A stretch of DNA of 64,000 bases. It comes from an uncultured Bacteroidota bacterium (lineage in GTDB: Bacteria; Bacteroidota; Bacteroidia; Chitinophagales; Chitinophagaceae). The stretch lies in the NCBI GenBank assembly GCA_903904855.1, contig CAIVEH010000167.1, forward strand, positions 1-64,000, in the 5' to 3' direction. Below the pieces are notes generated by a model that had not been told where the DNA came from, searched no databases, and saw only the letters and a list, made by a program, of their open reading frames with translations. The translations under genes were made by a program, and so were the position numbers. This document shows, in pieces, positions 1 through 9,738 of this stretch (position 1 is its first letter; each line of letters opens with the position of its first letter).

Positions 1-83
1 CGTTAGTAGTAAGTCTTTAGAAAGACCTGGTACATTAATTACATAAACTCAAAACTATAAAGAACTACTACTTGCAAAAAATC

Positions 84-116
84 AAAAAGTCAAAAAGATA
101 ATCCTTTTGACTTTTT
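84..116. terminator. AT-rich hairpin AAAAAGTCAAAA...TTTTGACTTTTT, possible bidirectional terminator
   Basis: Perfect 12-bp inverted repeat with A/T-rich flanks. Confidence 0.5.
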
Positions 117-300
117 AATTGCGGAATGCAAAGGTAAGGAATATTTTGAAATGAAATGGGAAATTGCAGGTTTTATTTCATTAGAAAACTTAACTACCCG
201 CAGAAGCAGCAAATATCGACATTGTTTCTACCTACCTTTTTAAGGTAAAACCATCAATCTATACCTGTAACCTTTTCACATAAACAAATTCAAAATAAAA

Positions 301-335
301 AAACTCACTATAAACCAAGGATTTACAGTGAGTTT
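301..335 (-). terminator. Rho-independent-like terminator downstream of tRNA-Arg
   Basis: On the minus strand AAACTCACTGTAAATCC..GGTTTATAGTGAGTTT followed by a T-run, just 3' of the tRNA. Confidence 0.65.
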
Positions 336-346
336 AAATTTAAAGT

Positions 347-419
347 GATCCGGATTGGATTCGAACCAATGACCCCCAGCTTAGAAGGCTGGTGCTCTAT
401 CCAGCTGAGCTACCGGACC
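347..419 (-). tRNA. tRNA-Arg (anticodon TCT)
   Basis: Reverse complement GGTCCGGTAGCTCAGCTGGATAGAGCACCAGCCTTCTAAGCTGGGGGTCATTGGTTCGAATCCAATCCGGATC; acceptor stem pairs, GGTTCGAATCC T-arm, CTTCTAA anticodon loop. Confidence 0.95.
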
Positions 420-475
420 TGCGGCTCAACAAAAAGTGTGCAAAGTTAAGTAAAAAAACCAATGATTCCGCTGCA

Positions 476-1435
476 TTATTTAGGCTGGTCGCTTGGCGCC
501 TCGCCATCCTTAAGAATTGTTACCGGTATCAGGTCCAGCACATAGTTCCAGGTGTTATTATCCCACTTCATACCGTCATACTGGCCGCTGGGCACAAAAG
601 TATATTTACGGTGCGGGTCATTCATCTGCGAAACAAGGTGGTCGAACACAATCATATGATGCTCATCGTTCCAGTTCATCGATACCTGCACATCTTTCTT
701 ATACTCAAGTATAAATCTGTTCACCCTGTGCCCCGGAAAATTATGAGATGATACCCCGAATATGGGTGCTCCAAAAACAACATGATTGTCTTCAAAGTAC
801 ATGGCATCCAACAGCTTTTTGTTACTGATAGGAGATGAGGCGTTGTAGCCAAACATGGTATACATTTTTCTGCCTTTTATGTCTTTTGCCATAATCCGGT
901 AATACAATGCCCCGAACCATTTGCCGTCACTTAATACACTATCCTCCGCCCCCTTACCCACTTCTTCAGAATAATCATTTAGGCCTATCAGTTTCAGTTT
1001 TTCCCCTGGCAGTTGTATAGCCCCATAATACCGCTTTGCAACATTTGATGGCGTAATCTCCCAGTTAAAAACCCGGAAGCTGCTGTCATCGGGCTGAATA
1101 ATATTGATAACATTCCGTAAACTGTCGAATGGATATAACCAGGAATTAGGAATTTTTAAAGCATGAATAAGTTGCCTTGCAAAACGCTCGGAATAGCCAA
1201 GGCGCAAATCAGGGAGAAATGCCTCATACATAGAATCTGAAGTGGCTATCAGAGAATCCTCCATTATGCGGAGTTTCTCAAAATACTGAGGCTCTAGCCT
1301 TTGCGAAAATGCCCGACCAGTGGTTGCTAGCACAAATATCACAACCATGACAAATGCCCTGTTTTTCATCATCATCATGAATTTCATTAGTTCAAACCTA
1401 AACAATTTTTTGTTAAAGATAGGTGATAAGTTCAT
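476..1435 (-). CDS. Hypothetical secreted protein (signal peptide; true start probably at the internal MMMMKN)
   Basis: Long ORF with hydrophobic N-terminus ending GRAFSQ. Confidence 0.75.
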   Translation of the reverse strand: MNLSPIFNKKLFRFELMKFMMMMKNRAFVMVVIFVLATTGRAFSQRLEPQYFEKLRIMEDSLIATSDSMYEAFLPDLRLGYSERFARQLIHALKIPNSWLYPFDSLRNVINIIQPDDSSFRVFNWEITPSNVAKRYYGAIQLPGEKLKLIGLNDYSEEVGKGAEDSVLSDGKWFGALYYRIMAKDIKGRKMYTMFGYNASSPISNKKLLDAMYFEDNHVVFGAPIFGVSSHNFPGHRVNRFILEYKKDVQVSMNWNDEHHMIVFDHLVSQMNDPHRKYTFVPSGQYDGMKWDNNTWNYVLDLIPVTILKDGEAPSDQPK

Positions 1436-1606
1436 AAGTGATAAGTCGGGAGGAGATAACGTTAAACAGACAAGTGATATGACCGGGAAAATAGAAAATT
1501 AGTCGGACCTCAAATACAGGATTAGAAGCTCTGATTTTGCCCGTTGCCAGATAGTTTATGTATTTCGGGTAAAAGCCATTATTTTCGGTCTCAAATTCGC
1601 CATAGG

Positions 1607-2932
1607 ATGCATTTGGTACAACAGTTATTGTTTATAGTCTGCACGATAGCCGGCATATATATTTTCGCAAAGAAGGTGGGCGAAATGCGGCGCAACATCC
1701 TGCTTGGGCGGGACGAAGACCTCAGTGATAACAGCAGCCAGCGCTGGAAAAACATGTTGCTTCTGGCCATCGGGCAAAAGAAAATGTTCAAGAACCCGAT
1801 TCCTGCATTTCTGCACCTTGCCGTATATGCAGGCTTCATCATTATCAATATTGAGATCCTCGAAATTTTTCTGGATGGTTTTACAGGTTATCACCGCCTG
1901 TTTGCGCACGCTGAAGGCCTTCGCAACCTGTATGCTTATCTTATAGGTTTCTTTGAGGTGCTTGCCTCCCTTGTACTGATTGGTTGTGTTATTTTCCTTG
2001 TTAGAAGAAATATCATTAAAGTGCGCCGCCTTAATATGAAAGAGCTTATTGGCTGGCCGCGTGAAGATGCCAATATCATTCTGACAACAGAGATAGTACT
2101 TATGAGCCTGCTGCTGATAATGAATGCTGCCGATCAGGCGTTGCAGGGACGTGAAGGAGCAGAACATTACCTGGCCTTAAAGCCTTTCCTCGTAAGCGGT
2201 AATTTCGTTCACTTGTTTTCAGGCATGTCGGTACCTGCTCTTATAGGCATCGAGCGCACCTGCTGGTGGCTGCATATACTGGGTATTTTCTTCTTCCTCA
2301 ATTATCTGCCCTACTCCAAGCACTTCCATATATTGCTGGCTTTCCCTAATGCCTATTACTCCAAACTGACACCCAATGGCGAGGCGAAAAACATGAAGGA
2401 TATACAGAATGAGGTGCTGTATATGATGGAACCAGATAAAGCACCTGCGGCAACGGCAGAGGCAGAACACAAACGTTTTGGCGCCAAGGATGTAACTGAC
2501 CTTACCTGGAAAAACCTGCTGGATGCCTATTCCTGCACAGAGTGCGGGCGATGCACGTCTGTTTGCCCAGCAAATAATACAGGAAAGAAATTGAGCCCCC
2601 GCAAGATAATGATGGACACCCGCGACAGGCTGGAAGAAGTGGGTAAAAACATTACTGCAAACAAAGAATTTAAGGACGATGGCAAGAGCCTGCTGAATGA
2701 CTACATAACTGTAGAAGAACTGCGCGCCTGCACCACCTGCCAGGCTTGTGTGGACGCCTGCCCTGTAATGATAGACCCACTGGACATCATCATGCAGCTG
2801 CGCCGAAACCTCATAATGGAAGACAGCAATGCCCCGCAGGAATGGAACATGATGTTTGGCAATATTGAGAACAATATGGCACCGTGGAAGTTTAGTCCGG
2901 ATGACAGGGATGCATGGACTTTGAATGGCTGA
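1607..2932 (+). CDS. Membrane (Fe-S)-binding oxidoreductase, heterodisulfide reductase-like, two 4Fe-4S motifs
   Basis: CTECGRCTSVCP and CTTCQACVDACP ferredoxin motifs after several TM segments. Confidence 0.88.
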   Translation: MHLVQQLLFIVCTIAGIYIFAKKVGEMRRNILLGRDEDLSDNSSQRWKNMLLLAIGQKKMFKNPIPAFLHLAVYAGFIIINIEILEIFLDGFTGYHRLFAHAEGLRNLYAYLIGFFEVLASLVLIGCVIFLVRRNIIKVRRLNMKELIGWPREDANIILTTEIVLMSLLLIMNAADQALQGREGAEHYLALKPFLVSGNFVHLFSGMSVPALIGIERTCWWLHILGIFFFLNYLPYSKHFHILLAFPNAYYSKLTPNGEAKNMKDIQNEVLYMMEPDKAPAATAEAEHKRFGAKDVTDLTWKNLLDAYSCTECGRCTSVCPANNTGKKLSPRKIMMDTRDRLEEVGKNITANKEFKDDGKSLLNDYITVEELRACTTCQACVDACPVMIDPLDIIMQLRRNLIMEDSNAPQEWNMMFGNIENNMAPWKFSPDDRDAWTLNG

Positions 2933-3004
2933 ATTGCTTAATGGCGTAATGGCTTAATTTATGTGCAAATTTGGAAATGTGCAGATGTTAAAATAAAAAG
3001 GACA

Positions 3005-3214
3005 ATGAATAAATATGAAGTAATCATCTACTGGAGCAATGACGACAATTCATTTATCGCAGAAGTTCCTGAGTTACCAGGTTGCATGGCTGATGGCGAA
3101 ACATATACTGAAGCAATTAATAATGCTCAGATTATTATGGCAGAATGGATAGAGACTGCAAAGTCTATGGGCAGATTTATACATGAACCGAAAGGCAAAT
3201 TGATGTATGCTTAA
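3005..3214 (+). CDS. HicB-family antitoxin-like protein (orphan)
   Basis: Y-x-V-x-I-Y-W-S-x-x-D-x-x-F-I-A-E-V-P-E-L-P-G-C-x-A-x-G-x-T HicB-type motif; no HicA ORF adjacent. Confidence 0.8.
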   Translation: MNKYEVIIYWSNDDNSFIAEVPELPGCMADGETYTEAINNAQIIMAEWIETAKSMGRFIHEPKGKLMYA

Positions 3215-3226
3215 TTAAGAATAACA

Positions 3227-4672
3227 ATGACTGAAGAAAATAAAGGGATTTACTTTAATGAACTGACACTCAAAAACGTAAGATGTTTTGGTGATGAAGC
3301 CGTTTTGAAATTAAGCAATGATAAAGGTGAGTGGTGCCGATGGAATGTGATACTTGGGGATAACGGGACGGGGAAGACTACTTTGTTGCAGTGCTTGGCA
3401 GGGATGGAATTACAATTATTAGAACAACCTATTCCAGGTGACGTAGACTTAAATAAAAGAGGTATTGATTTCGTTTCCGAAAAGCAAAAAGAAAGACTAA
3501 TTAAAGAATGGAGTCCGAAATTGTTTTTGAACGAAAAAATATCATTTTATCCTTTAAATCTGAACGTAAAACAAGAAAACAAAAAAGATGCAATTTTAGA
3601 AAAACCTGCTTTAGTTCGAGCTAAAGTAATGGATCAAAAAAACTTAACCATAATTGATATTGGTTTTGGGCATCTTCATGCATTGTGGCGATTAAATTGG
3701 CGTAATTCAACGGAAATTGAATCGTTTAGTAATTTATTTATTATTGGTTACGGCGCGAACCGAAGAATTAGTTTTCAAATTCTTTCTGAAAAAGAATTGG
3801 AACCTGAAAATTCAGATACATTATTTGATGTTGATGCTAAATTAATTAATACTGAAGAGTGGTTATTACAAATTGAGTTTGCAGCTAGTAGGGACTCAGA
3901 TTTAAAAGATAGAGCTATAAAAAGAAGAGATCTAATCATTGAAACCTTACAAAAGATTTTACCTGATGAACCACCGATACGATTTAAAGATTCAACTAAT
4001 ATTGATAAACCAGTACCACGGATTGAATTTAAGACTCCATATGGTTGGGTGGGCATAAGGCAACTTAGTTATGGTTATGAAACGGTAGTAGCTTGGATTG
4101 TTGATGTAGCAGCAAGAATGTTTAAGCAATATCCAAATTCTGACAACCCTTTAGAAGAACCAGTAATTATACTTGTCGATGAAATAGACCTCCATCTACA
4201 CCCAAAATGGCAACGGCAGATTTTTGATTTTTTAGAGAAAAGGTTTCCTAGGGCGCAATTTATTGTTACAGCACATAGCCCGCTGATAGTACAAAGCGCA
4301 CCTAAGGATGCGAATATTATAGTACTGAAAAAAGAGCAGGTGGGTGATGAGTTTGTGGTAAAGATTGATAATAATAAAAAATCGGTATGGAGCTGGAGGG
4401 TAGATCAGATAATGGCGAGTGATCTGTTTGGTTTGGATGGATTGCGCAATCCAGAAGTAGAGCGGTTAATGGATGAAAGGAGTATTTTATTAAGGAAGGA
4501 TAAGGATAGCATGAATGAAAAGGAGAAAGAAAGATTGGACGAATTAAATGACCTATCCTATAGACTGCCAACAGCAGATAACCCATTGGATATTGAAGCT
4601 ATGAGCATTATCAGAGAGGCCGCTGATTTTATCAAGAAAAATAAGAAAGCACATGATCAGGATCAAAAATAA
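3227..4672 (+). CDS. AAA/ABC-type ATPase, PtuA-like (Septu-like defense)
   Basis: Walker A GDNGTGKTT, Walker B VIILVDEIDLHLHP, TAHSPLIVQSA; overlaps an HNH gene by 20 nt. Confidence 0.8.
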   Translation: MTEENKGIYFNELTLKNVRCFGDEAVLKLSNDKGEWCRWNVILGDNGTGKTTLLQCLAGMELQLLEQPIPGDVDLNKRGIDFVSEKQKERLIKEWSPKLFLNEKISFYPLNLNVKQENKKDAILEKPALVRAKVMDQKNLTIIDIGFGHLHALWRLNWRNSTEIESFSNLFIIGYGANRRISFQILSEKELEPENSDTLFDVDAKLINTEEWLLQIEFAASRDSDLKDRAIKRRDLIIETLQKILPDEPPIRFKDSTNIDKPVPRIEFKTPYGWVGIRQLSYGYETVVAWIVDVAARMFKQYPNSDNPLEEPVIILVDEIDLHLHPKWQRQIFDFLEKRFPRAQFIVTAHSPLIVQSAPKDANIIVLKKEQVGDEFVVKIDNNKKSVWSWRVDQIMASDLFGLDGLRNPEVERLMDERSILLRKDKDSMNEKEKERLDELNDLSYRLPTADNPLDIEAMSIIREAADFIKKNKKAHDQDQK

Positions 4673-5417
4673 AGTTGGGTCTCTGGTGCCGGAAGTATTA
4701 ATAAATAAAGGCAAAGTGGAATCCGATAAACTAACGAAATCATTCAGTAATGGTTTGATGGATTTCAATTTTGATTCGGGTATATATGGTAACAAAGAGG
4801 TAAAAGAAAAACTGATTCAATTACAGGGTTATAAATGTTGCTTTTGTGAGGCAAAGATTGGACATATTGCATACGGCGATGTGGAGCATTTCAGGCCCAA
4901 AGCCGGATGGGTACAAAATGATGAAGCAATAAACAAACCTGGATATTACTGGCTTGCTTATGACTGGGATAATCTGCTGTTATCATGCCAGCTTTGTAAC
5001 CAAAGACATAAGAAAAATTATTTCCCTCTTATTGATGAAACCAAAAGAGCTGTAAACCATACAATTAACATTAATAATGAAAGCCCTGTTTTTATTAATC
5101 CAATTATTGATAACCCGGAAGACTATATAGAGTTTAATGAAAATGAACCAGAAGCAATTAAAAGTAACATCAGAGGGAGTATCACGATTAAAAGACTTGG
5201 ACTAGACAGGAAAGAATTAAATGAACACCGAAAAAAAACTTTAAACATGATTAAGGATATTTTTGATTTGGCTAATGCAATCCCTGAATATCCGCCAATA
5301 AAGAAAAAAGCGGCAAAAGACATTGTCATAAGATACTATAATGCAGCCCAACAAGACGAAACCGAATACGCCTCTATGCTACGCTGCTTTTTCAGGAAAA
5401 ACCCTATAGATTTTTAA
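4653..5417 (+). CDS. HNH endonuclease family protein, PtuB/TIGR02646-like
   Basis: CCFCEAKI..GDVEHFRPK..YYWLAYDWDNLLLSCQLCNQRHKKNYFPL. Confidence 0.82.
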   Translation: MIRIKNKVGSLVPEVLINKGKVESDKLTKSFSNGLMDFNFDSGIYGNKEVKEKLIQLQGYKCCFCEAKIGHIAYGDVEHFRPKAGWVQNDEAINKPGYYWLAYDWDNLLLSCQLCNQRHKKNYFPLIDETKRAVNHTININNESPVFINPIIDNPEDYIEFNENEPEAIKSNIRGSITIKRLGLDRKELNEHRKKTLNMIKDIFDLANAIPEYPPIKKKAAKDIVIRYYNAAQQDETEYASMLRCFFRKNPIDF

Positions 5418-5435
5418 CCTTTAGAACTTTAGTTT

Positions 5436-6212
5436 ATGCCAGTAAAATCAATGAGTGAATACGCTGCGAATGGAGAGAACCCGGAGATACTTTTCTGGGT
5501 GGGATGTGCGGGTAGTTTCGATCAGCGGGCGCAGAAGGTAACAAGGGCTTTTGCCCAGATTCTCGATAAAGTGGGAATTAAATTTGCCATACTGGGTAAG
5601 GAAGAAATGTGTACCGGCGACCCGGCACGCAGGGCAGGCAATGAGTTTATGTTCCAGATGATGGCCTATAATAATATTCAGACCATGAATGGCTATGGCA
5701 TTAAAAAAGTGGTTACCATATGCCCGCATTGCTACAATATTTTCAAGAACGAATATCCTGCATTGGGAGGTAATTATGAGGTAATGCACCATACTACTTT
5801 TCTGCAGCAACTCATTAATGAAGGCAAAATAAAACTGAAAGACGGTGGTGTCTTCCAAGGCAAAAAAATAACTTACCACGATAGCTGTTACCTTGGCAGG
5901 GGAAATAACATCTATGAGGCACCCCGCGAAGTATTGGCTGCTTTCGATAGTGAACTGGTGGAAATGAAGCGCTGTAAAAGTAATGGCATGTGCTGTGGCG
6001 CCGGTGGGGCTCAGATGTTTAAAGAAGAGGAACCCGGCGATACCCGTATCAATTTTGAGCGTGCTGGCCAGGCATTGGAAACCGGCGCAACAATTATCGC
6101 ATCCAATTGCCCTTTCTGTATGACCATGCTAACCGATGGCGTAAAAAACAAAGAGCAGGAAGACAATGTTAAGGTGCTGGATATTGCTGAAATGGTAGCG
6201 ATGTCGCTTTAA
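5436..6212 (+). CDS. (Fe-S)-binding protein with CCG cysteine-rich domains, HdrB-like
   Basis: Cysteine-rich motifs CPHCYN, HDSCYLGRGN, GMCCGAGGAQMF, SNCPFCMTML. Confidence 0.88.
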   Translation: MPVKSMSEYAANGENPEILFWVGCAGSFDQRAQKVTRAFAQILDKVGIKFAILGKEEMCTGDPARRAGNEFMFQMMAYNNIQTMNGYGIKKVVTICPHCYNIFKNEYPALGGNYEVMHHTTFLQQLINEGKIKLKDGGVFQGKKITYHDSCYLGRGNNIYEAPREVLAAFDSELVEMKRCKSNGMCCGAGGAQMFKEEEPGDTRINFERAGQALETGATIIASNCPFCMTMLTDGVKNKEQEDNVKVLDIAEMVAMSL

Positions 6213-6315
6213 GTCGTAAGTCTTTAGTCGTAAGTGTTTAGTGCTGGTTTTCTTTAAACAAGGACTCCTGGTTAAGTTCTGTTTATTACTTTTTTTCAAA
6301 CCGAAAAAATAAAAA

Positions 6316-6327
6316 CGGCTTCAGCCG
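6316..6327. terminator. Short CGGCT-TC-AGCCG hairpin flanked by A/T
   Basis: Inverted repeat within aaaaaCGGCTTCAGCCGaaat. Confidence 0.35.
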
Positions 6328-6538
6328 AAATCATTCAAAGCAGGGTTAGCGCTGAAAAAACAAGGAACTCCATTGATAGCCATAGTAAACAATACAGTGT
6401 GGCAGATTCGTTTGGCTTCTACGCTTATTTTTCGATGCAGCAGTGCATATACATGGGGCCGATAAGGAAACAGGTAATTTTATATTTTCCAAAGACTTGA
6501 AAGTAAGCCGTTGATAACCGAAAGTCAGGTGGCGTATT

Positions 6539-7771
6539 TTAAAGTATAGACTTAATGTGCTCCAGGTATTTTTTGGCCAATACTCCGCGGTCAAAGTTTT
6601 CTTTAGCGAACCGGTAACCGCTTTCACCTTCCCTTTTTACTCTTTCCGGGTCGTTGAGGTATATTCGAATTACCCTGTTGTATTCTGCTGTGTTTTCTGG
6701 TTCCACATATGAACCTGCACCGGCAGCTTCAAGGAGTTCCCGTGATACACCATCAATAGCCATTAATATGGGCCTCTTGCACGACATGTAATCAAAGGTT
6801 TTATTGGAATAAACAGTCTTGAACGTATCAACACGCTTCAGCACCGATGCTCCCATTTCGGAAGCCAGTATATACCGGAATACCTCTGCCTTGGGTACGG
6901 AATCAAGGAACCGCACATTGGTAATCTTCCGGTCTTCAGCCATCTTTACAAGCCTTTCCTTTTCCATACCCTGCCCAATCAGCATGAAGAGTACATTGGT
7001 ATCGGTCAGCACTTCCCCTGCATCAAGGATCTGTTCCAGGCAGTTTGCCACACCATGGGCACCAACATAAGTAATCACAAATTTTCCATCAAGGCCATGC
7101 TCTTTGCGGAATGCGTCGCGGTCGAATTCATGCAATAGTTTCTCGGATAAACTGAAATCAGCTGCATTGGATATTTGAATCAATTTGTTTTCAGCAATCC
7201 CTTTTTTTTCTCTCAAAGCCGTGTAGAACGCAGGAGTCAAGACATTGATCAACCTGGCCTGTTTATATATAAATGCCTCAACCCAATAAGCCATTTTGAT
7301 AACCATTTTGTTTGTCAGCACACCCGTATCAATTGCTGATTCAGGCCAGAGGTCTCTCACTTCAAAAACAAATGGCATCCGCCTTAACCTGGATACCAGA
7401 TATCCGCTAACTCCCACAAACAGTGGCGGAGAAGTAACTATAACTACATCAAATTTCCCTTTCACCTTAAACAAACCTGCATAAAGAGAAGAGAACATAA
7501 AAGAAAAATACCCCCACAATCTGCCAATAAAATGTTTGTTATAGGCTTCAGATACATGGCACCTCAATACTGCAACAGAGCCCTGTTGTTTCTTTACAAA
7601 CCACCTGCCTTTATATTCTGGTTTTTTCGCCTTTCCATTATAATGCATCATACCTCCCAGCACGGTAACTGTATGTCCCTGTTCGGTCCATACCCTGGTA
7701 AATTCATTCCACCGGGAGCCTCCCGGGTCATCTTCTTCTAAAAAGTACTGGTGAATAAGAAGTATGTTCAT
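6539..7771 (-). CDS. Glycosyltransferase, GT4-like (WcaI-type)
   Basis: N-terminal MNILLIHQYFLEEDDPGGSRWNEFTRVWTEQGHTVTVLGG; typical GT-B C-terminus. Confidence 0.85.
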   Translation of the reverse strand: MNILLIHQYFLEEDDPGGSRWNEFTRVWTEQGHTVTVLGGMMHYNGKAKKPEYKGRWFVKKQQGSVAVLRCHVSEAYNKHFIGRLWGYFSFMFSSLYAGLFKVKGKFDVVIVTSPPLFVGVSGYLVSRLRRMPFVFEVRDLWPESAIDTGVLTNKMVIKMAYWVEAFIYKQARLINVLTPAFYTALREKKGIAENKLIQISNAADFSLSEKLLHEFDRDAFRKEHGLDGKFVITYVGAHGVANCLEQILDAGEVLTDTNVLFMLIGQGMEKERLVKMAEDRKITNVRFLDSVPKAEVFRYILASEMGASVLKRVDTFKTVYSNKTFDYMSCKRPILMAIDGVSRELLEAAGAGSYVEPENTAEYNRVIRIYLNDPERVKREGESGYRFAKENFDRGVLAKKYLEHIKSIL

Positions 7772-9671
7772 TAGTCAATATCAACCTTGATTGTAGTTTT
7801 AATTATCGTCTCCTTGCTGCTAAAATACAATTCTCTGGATTTTTCTTTTTGTCCATACAGAGATGAATGCCATCCATCCTGAATTTGAGGTTGCAATATT
7901 TCCCCCTCATTATAACAGGCCGTTATATTTACCTGATCCGATAACTCAAAAGGCATATGCCATGTTTGCCTGATCAAACCATGTGGTGCACCCTTTATTT
8001 CATCCTTGATTACCCATATAGGAAGGTGTTTTTTCTTAATTACTTTCCTGTTATGCAAAATGCCATTTTTAATATAACTGAATACCTGAACACTTCCCTC
8101 AAACATATAATCTCCAGGATTTTCAATTAGTATGGCATCAATCATTTTCGACCAGTAATACCATATAAACCTTCCCCCTTTCAGCATCTGGTCTTTATCA
8201 TCAAGCATAACTGTATTATGCGAGGCAGTGCCGGAAAAGTAGCGCATGGTAGTATCATCGGTATTGTATTTGTAACTGCCGGCATCAATCAATATATTCT
8301 CACCTTTATACCATATGTCCAGGTGCAGATTATCGGCATGAGACGGGCGGTCTTTATAGCTGCCGCATTTTATAAAAGTAAGTGTTTCTGGCTCCCTGAT
8401 AATATAATATAATAACCACCATCCCTGAATTCATGCCTGCCATTATCCGGCTGCCACTTTTCGTTAATGTGGAGATCCAGACCATACCAGTGCACATCTT
8501 CAGCATATTCATTGAATCCCAGGTCTATTCCAAGGGACATTCCCAACGCCTGCAGTTGTGGTCTGTAATCTCTGAAATGAGCCTTACTGAAATTGAAAAA
8601 CAATGCGCCATCATTAGCTCCATAATTTGGTAGCCATCCATTTTCCTCAACCATACAGGTTCGCAAAAATTCAAGTGATTTGCCCGCCCGGTCATAGAAA
8701 GTGTCGCTGAATTTTTCTCCATTTTTTTCAGATAATGTGATAGCCCATGTAAGTAATTGCACAACAATGCGATGATAATTCATTGAGAATTGCAGATAGG
8801 TTCCGTCTTCATATACTTGGTAAGCAATTTCTTCTTCTTCCAGCCATTTTCTTCCATGCCTTTTCCATTCTGCTGCTCCCGGTAAAGAAGGGTAAAGTAA
8901 TCCGGCCAGATACAGTACCAATGTCTCGGTAATGGCATGGTTGTTGCGCACTGCGATTCGGGAGAAATTTATATTTTTATACACATGGTTCAGATGCCAG
9001 TAAATGGCATATTGAATCTGGTTAAAAACTTCATCCGTAAGTGATTCTGAATTCTTATAGTAATATAGGGCAAAAGTCCAGTTCATTACCCTGAGCGACA
9101 TCTCCTGGCTGCAACGGTAATTAGGTCCGCTGTTCACCGGATTACCTTTTATCCAAGATAGGATATCTTTAAACACAATAGACGCGCAATCTTCTTCAAA
9201 ATGGTAATCATACCTGATAATATCGTACAAATAAGAAAACCGGGATTTTTCCCACACAAATTTTATATCCCCTGCCTCTTTCGATAAATCCGGAATCTCT
9301 GTCCAGTGTTTTTTTATATCATACCGGAATCCGGAATCCGGATTGGTTACCCAGTCATAATCTGGTCCAAGATCGGTAAGAATACTGCTGAACAACCGAA
9401 ACTTACCTTCATTAATATTGGAGAAAGTTTCTTTTAATTCTATATCAGGTTGTTTGGGAAATTTAAGCGAATCTTTGCTACTAAAAAAAAATTGTGCCTT
9501 ATTTTCCTTCCATGCCTGCAATGACATGTACTGCTTAAATTCAGGCGCTACCGGAAATTTTTTCTTTAAGAAACCTGATCGTATCTGTAATTCATAACTG
9601 ATACGGAAAGCGGTATACCGCCAACCCATATTGCTGATAAGGTTAATAATTTTTTTAAGTCTGCCTGGCAT
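7771..9671 (-). pseudogene. Heparinase II/III family protein, split by a frameshift (N-part 8370-9671, C-part 7771-8292)
   Basis: Two collinear ORFs. Removing one of three tandem ATAAT units at 8399-8413 restores ..FRDGGYYIIREPETLTFIKCGSYKDRPSHADNLHLDIWYKGENILIDAGSYKYN.. Confidence 0.88.
8399..8413. repeat. Pentanucleotide repeat (ATAAT)x3 at the heparinase frameshift
   Basis: Read directly: ctg ATAAT ATAAT ATAAT aacc. Confidence 0.95.
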
Positions 9672-9738
9672 ATCAAGTTATCCCGGTTAGCTATTGAAGG
9701 TTAAAGATAACCTGATTCAATCAGTATAAATTTGCTCA

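Noticed and set aside
392-751. Plus-strand ORFs 392-751 and 517-714
   Set aside because: Antisense to the tRNA and to the 476-1435 gene; no recognisable protein features.
3227-5417. Retron with PtuAB effector
   Set aside because: No reverse transcriptase ORF or msr/msd-like region is found beside the ATPase/HNH pair.
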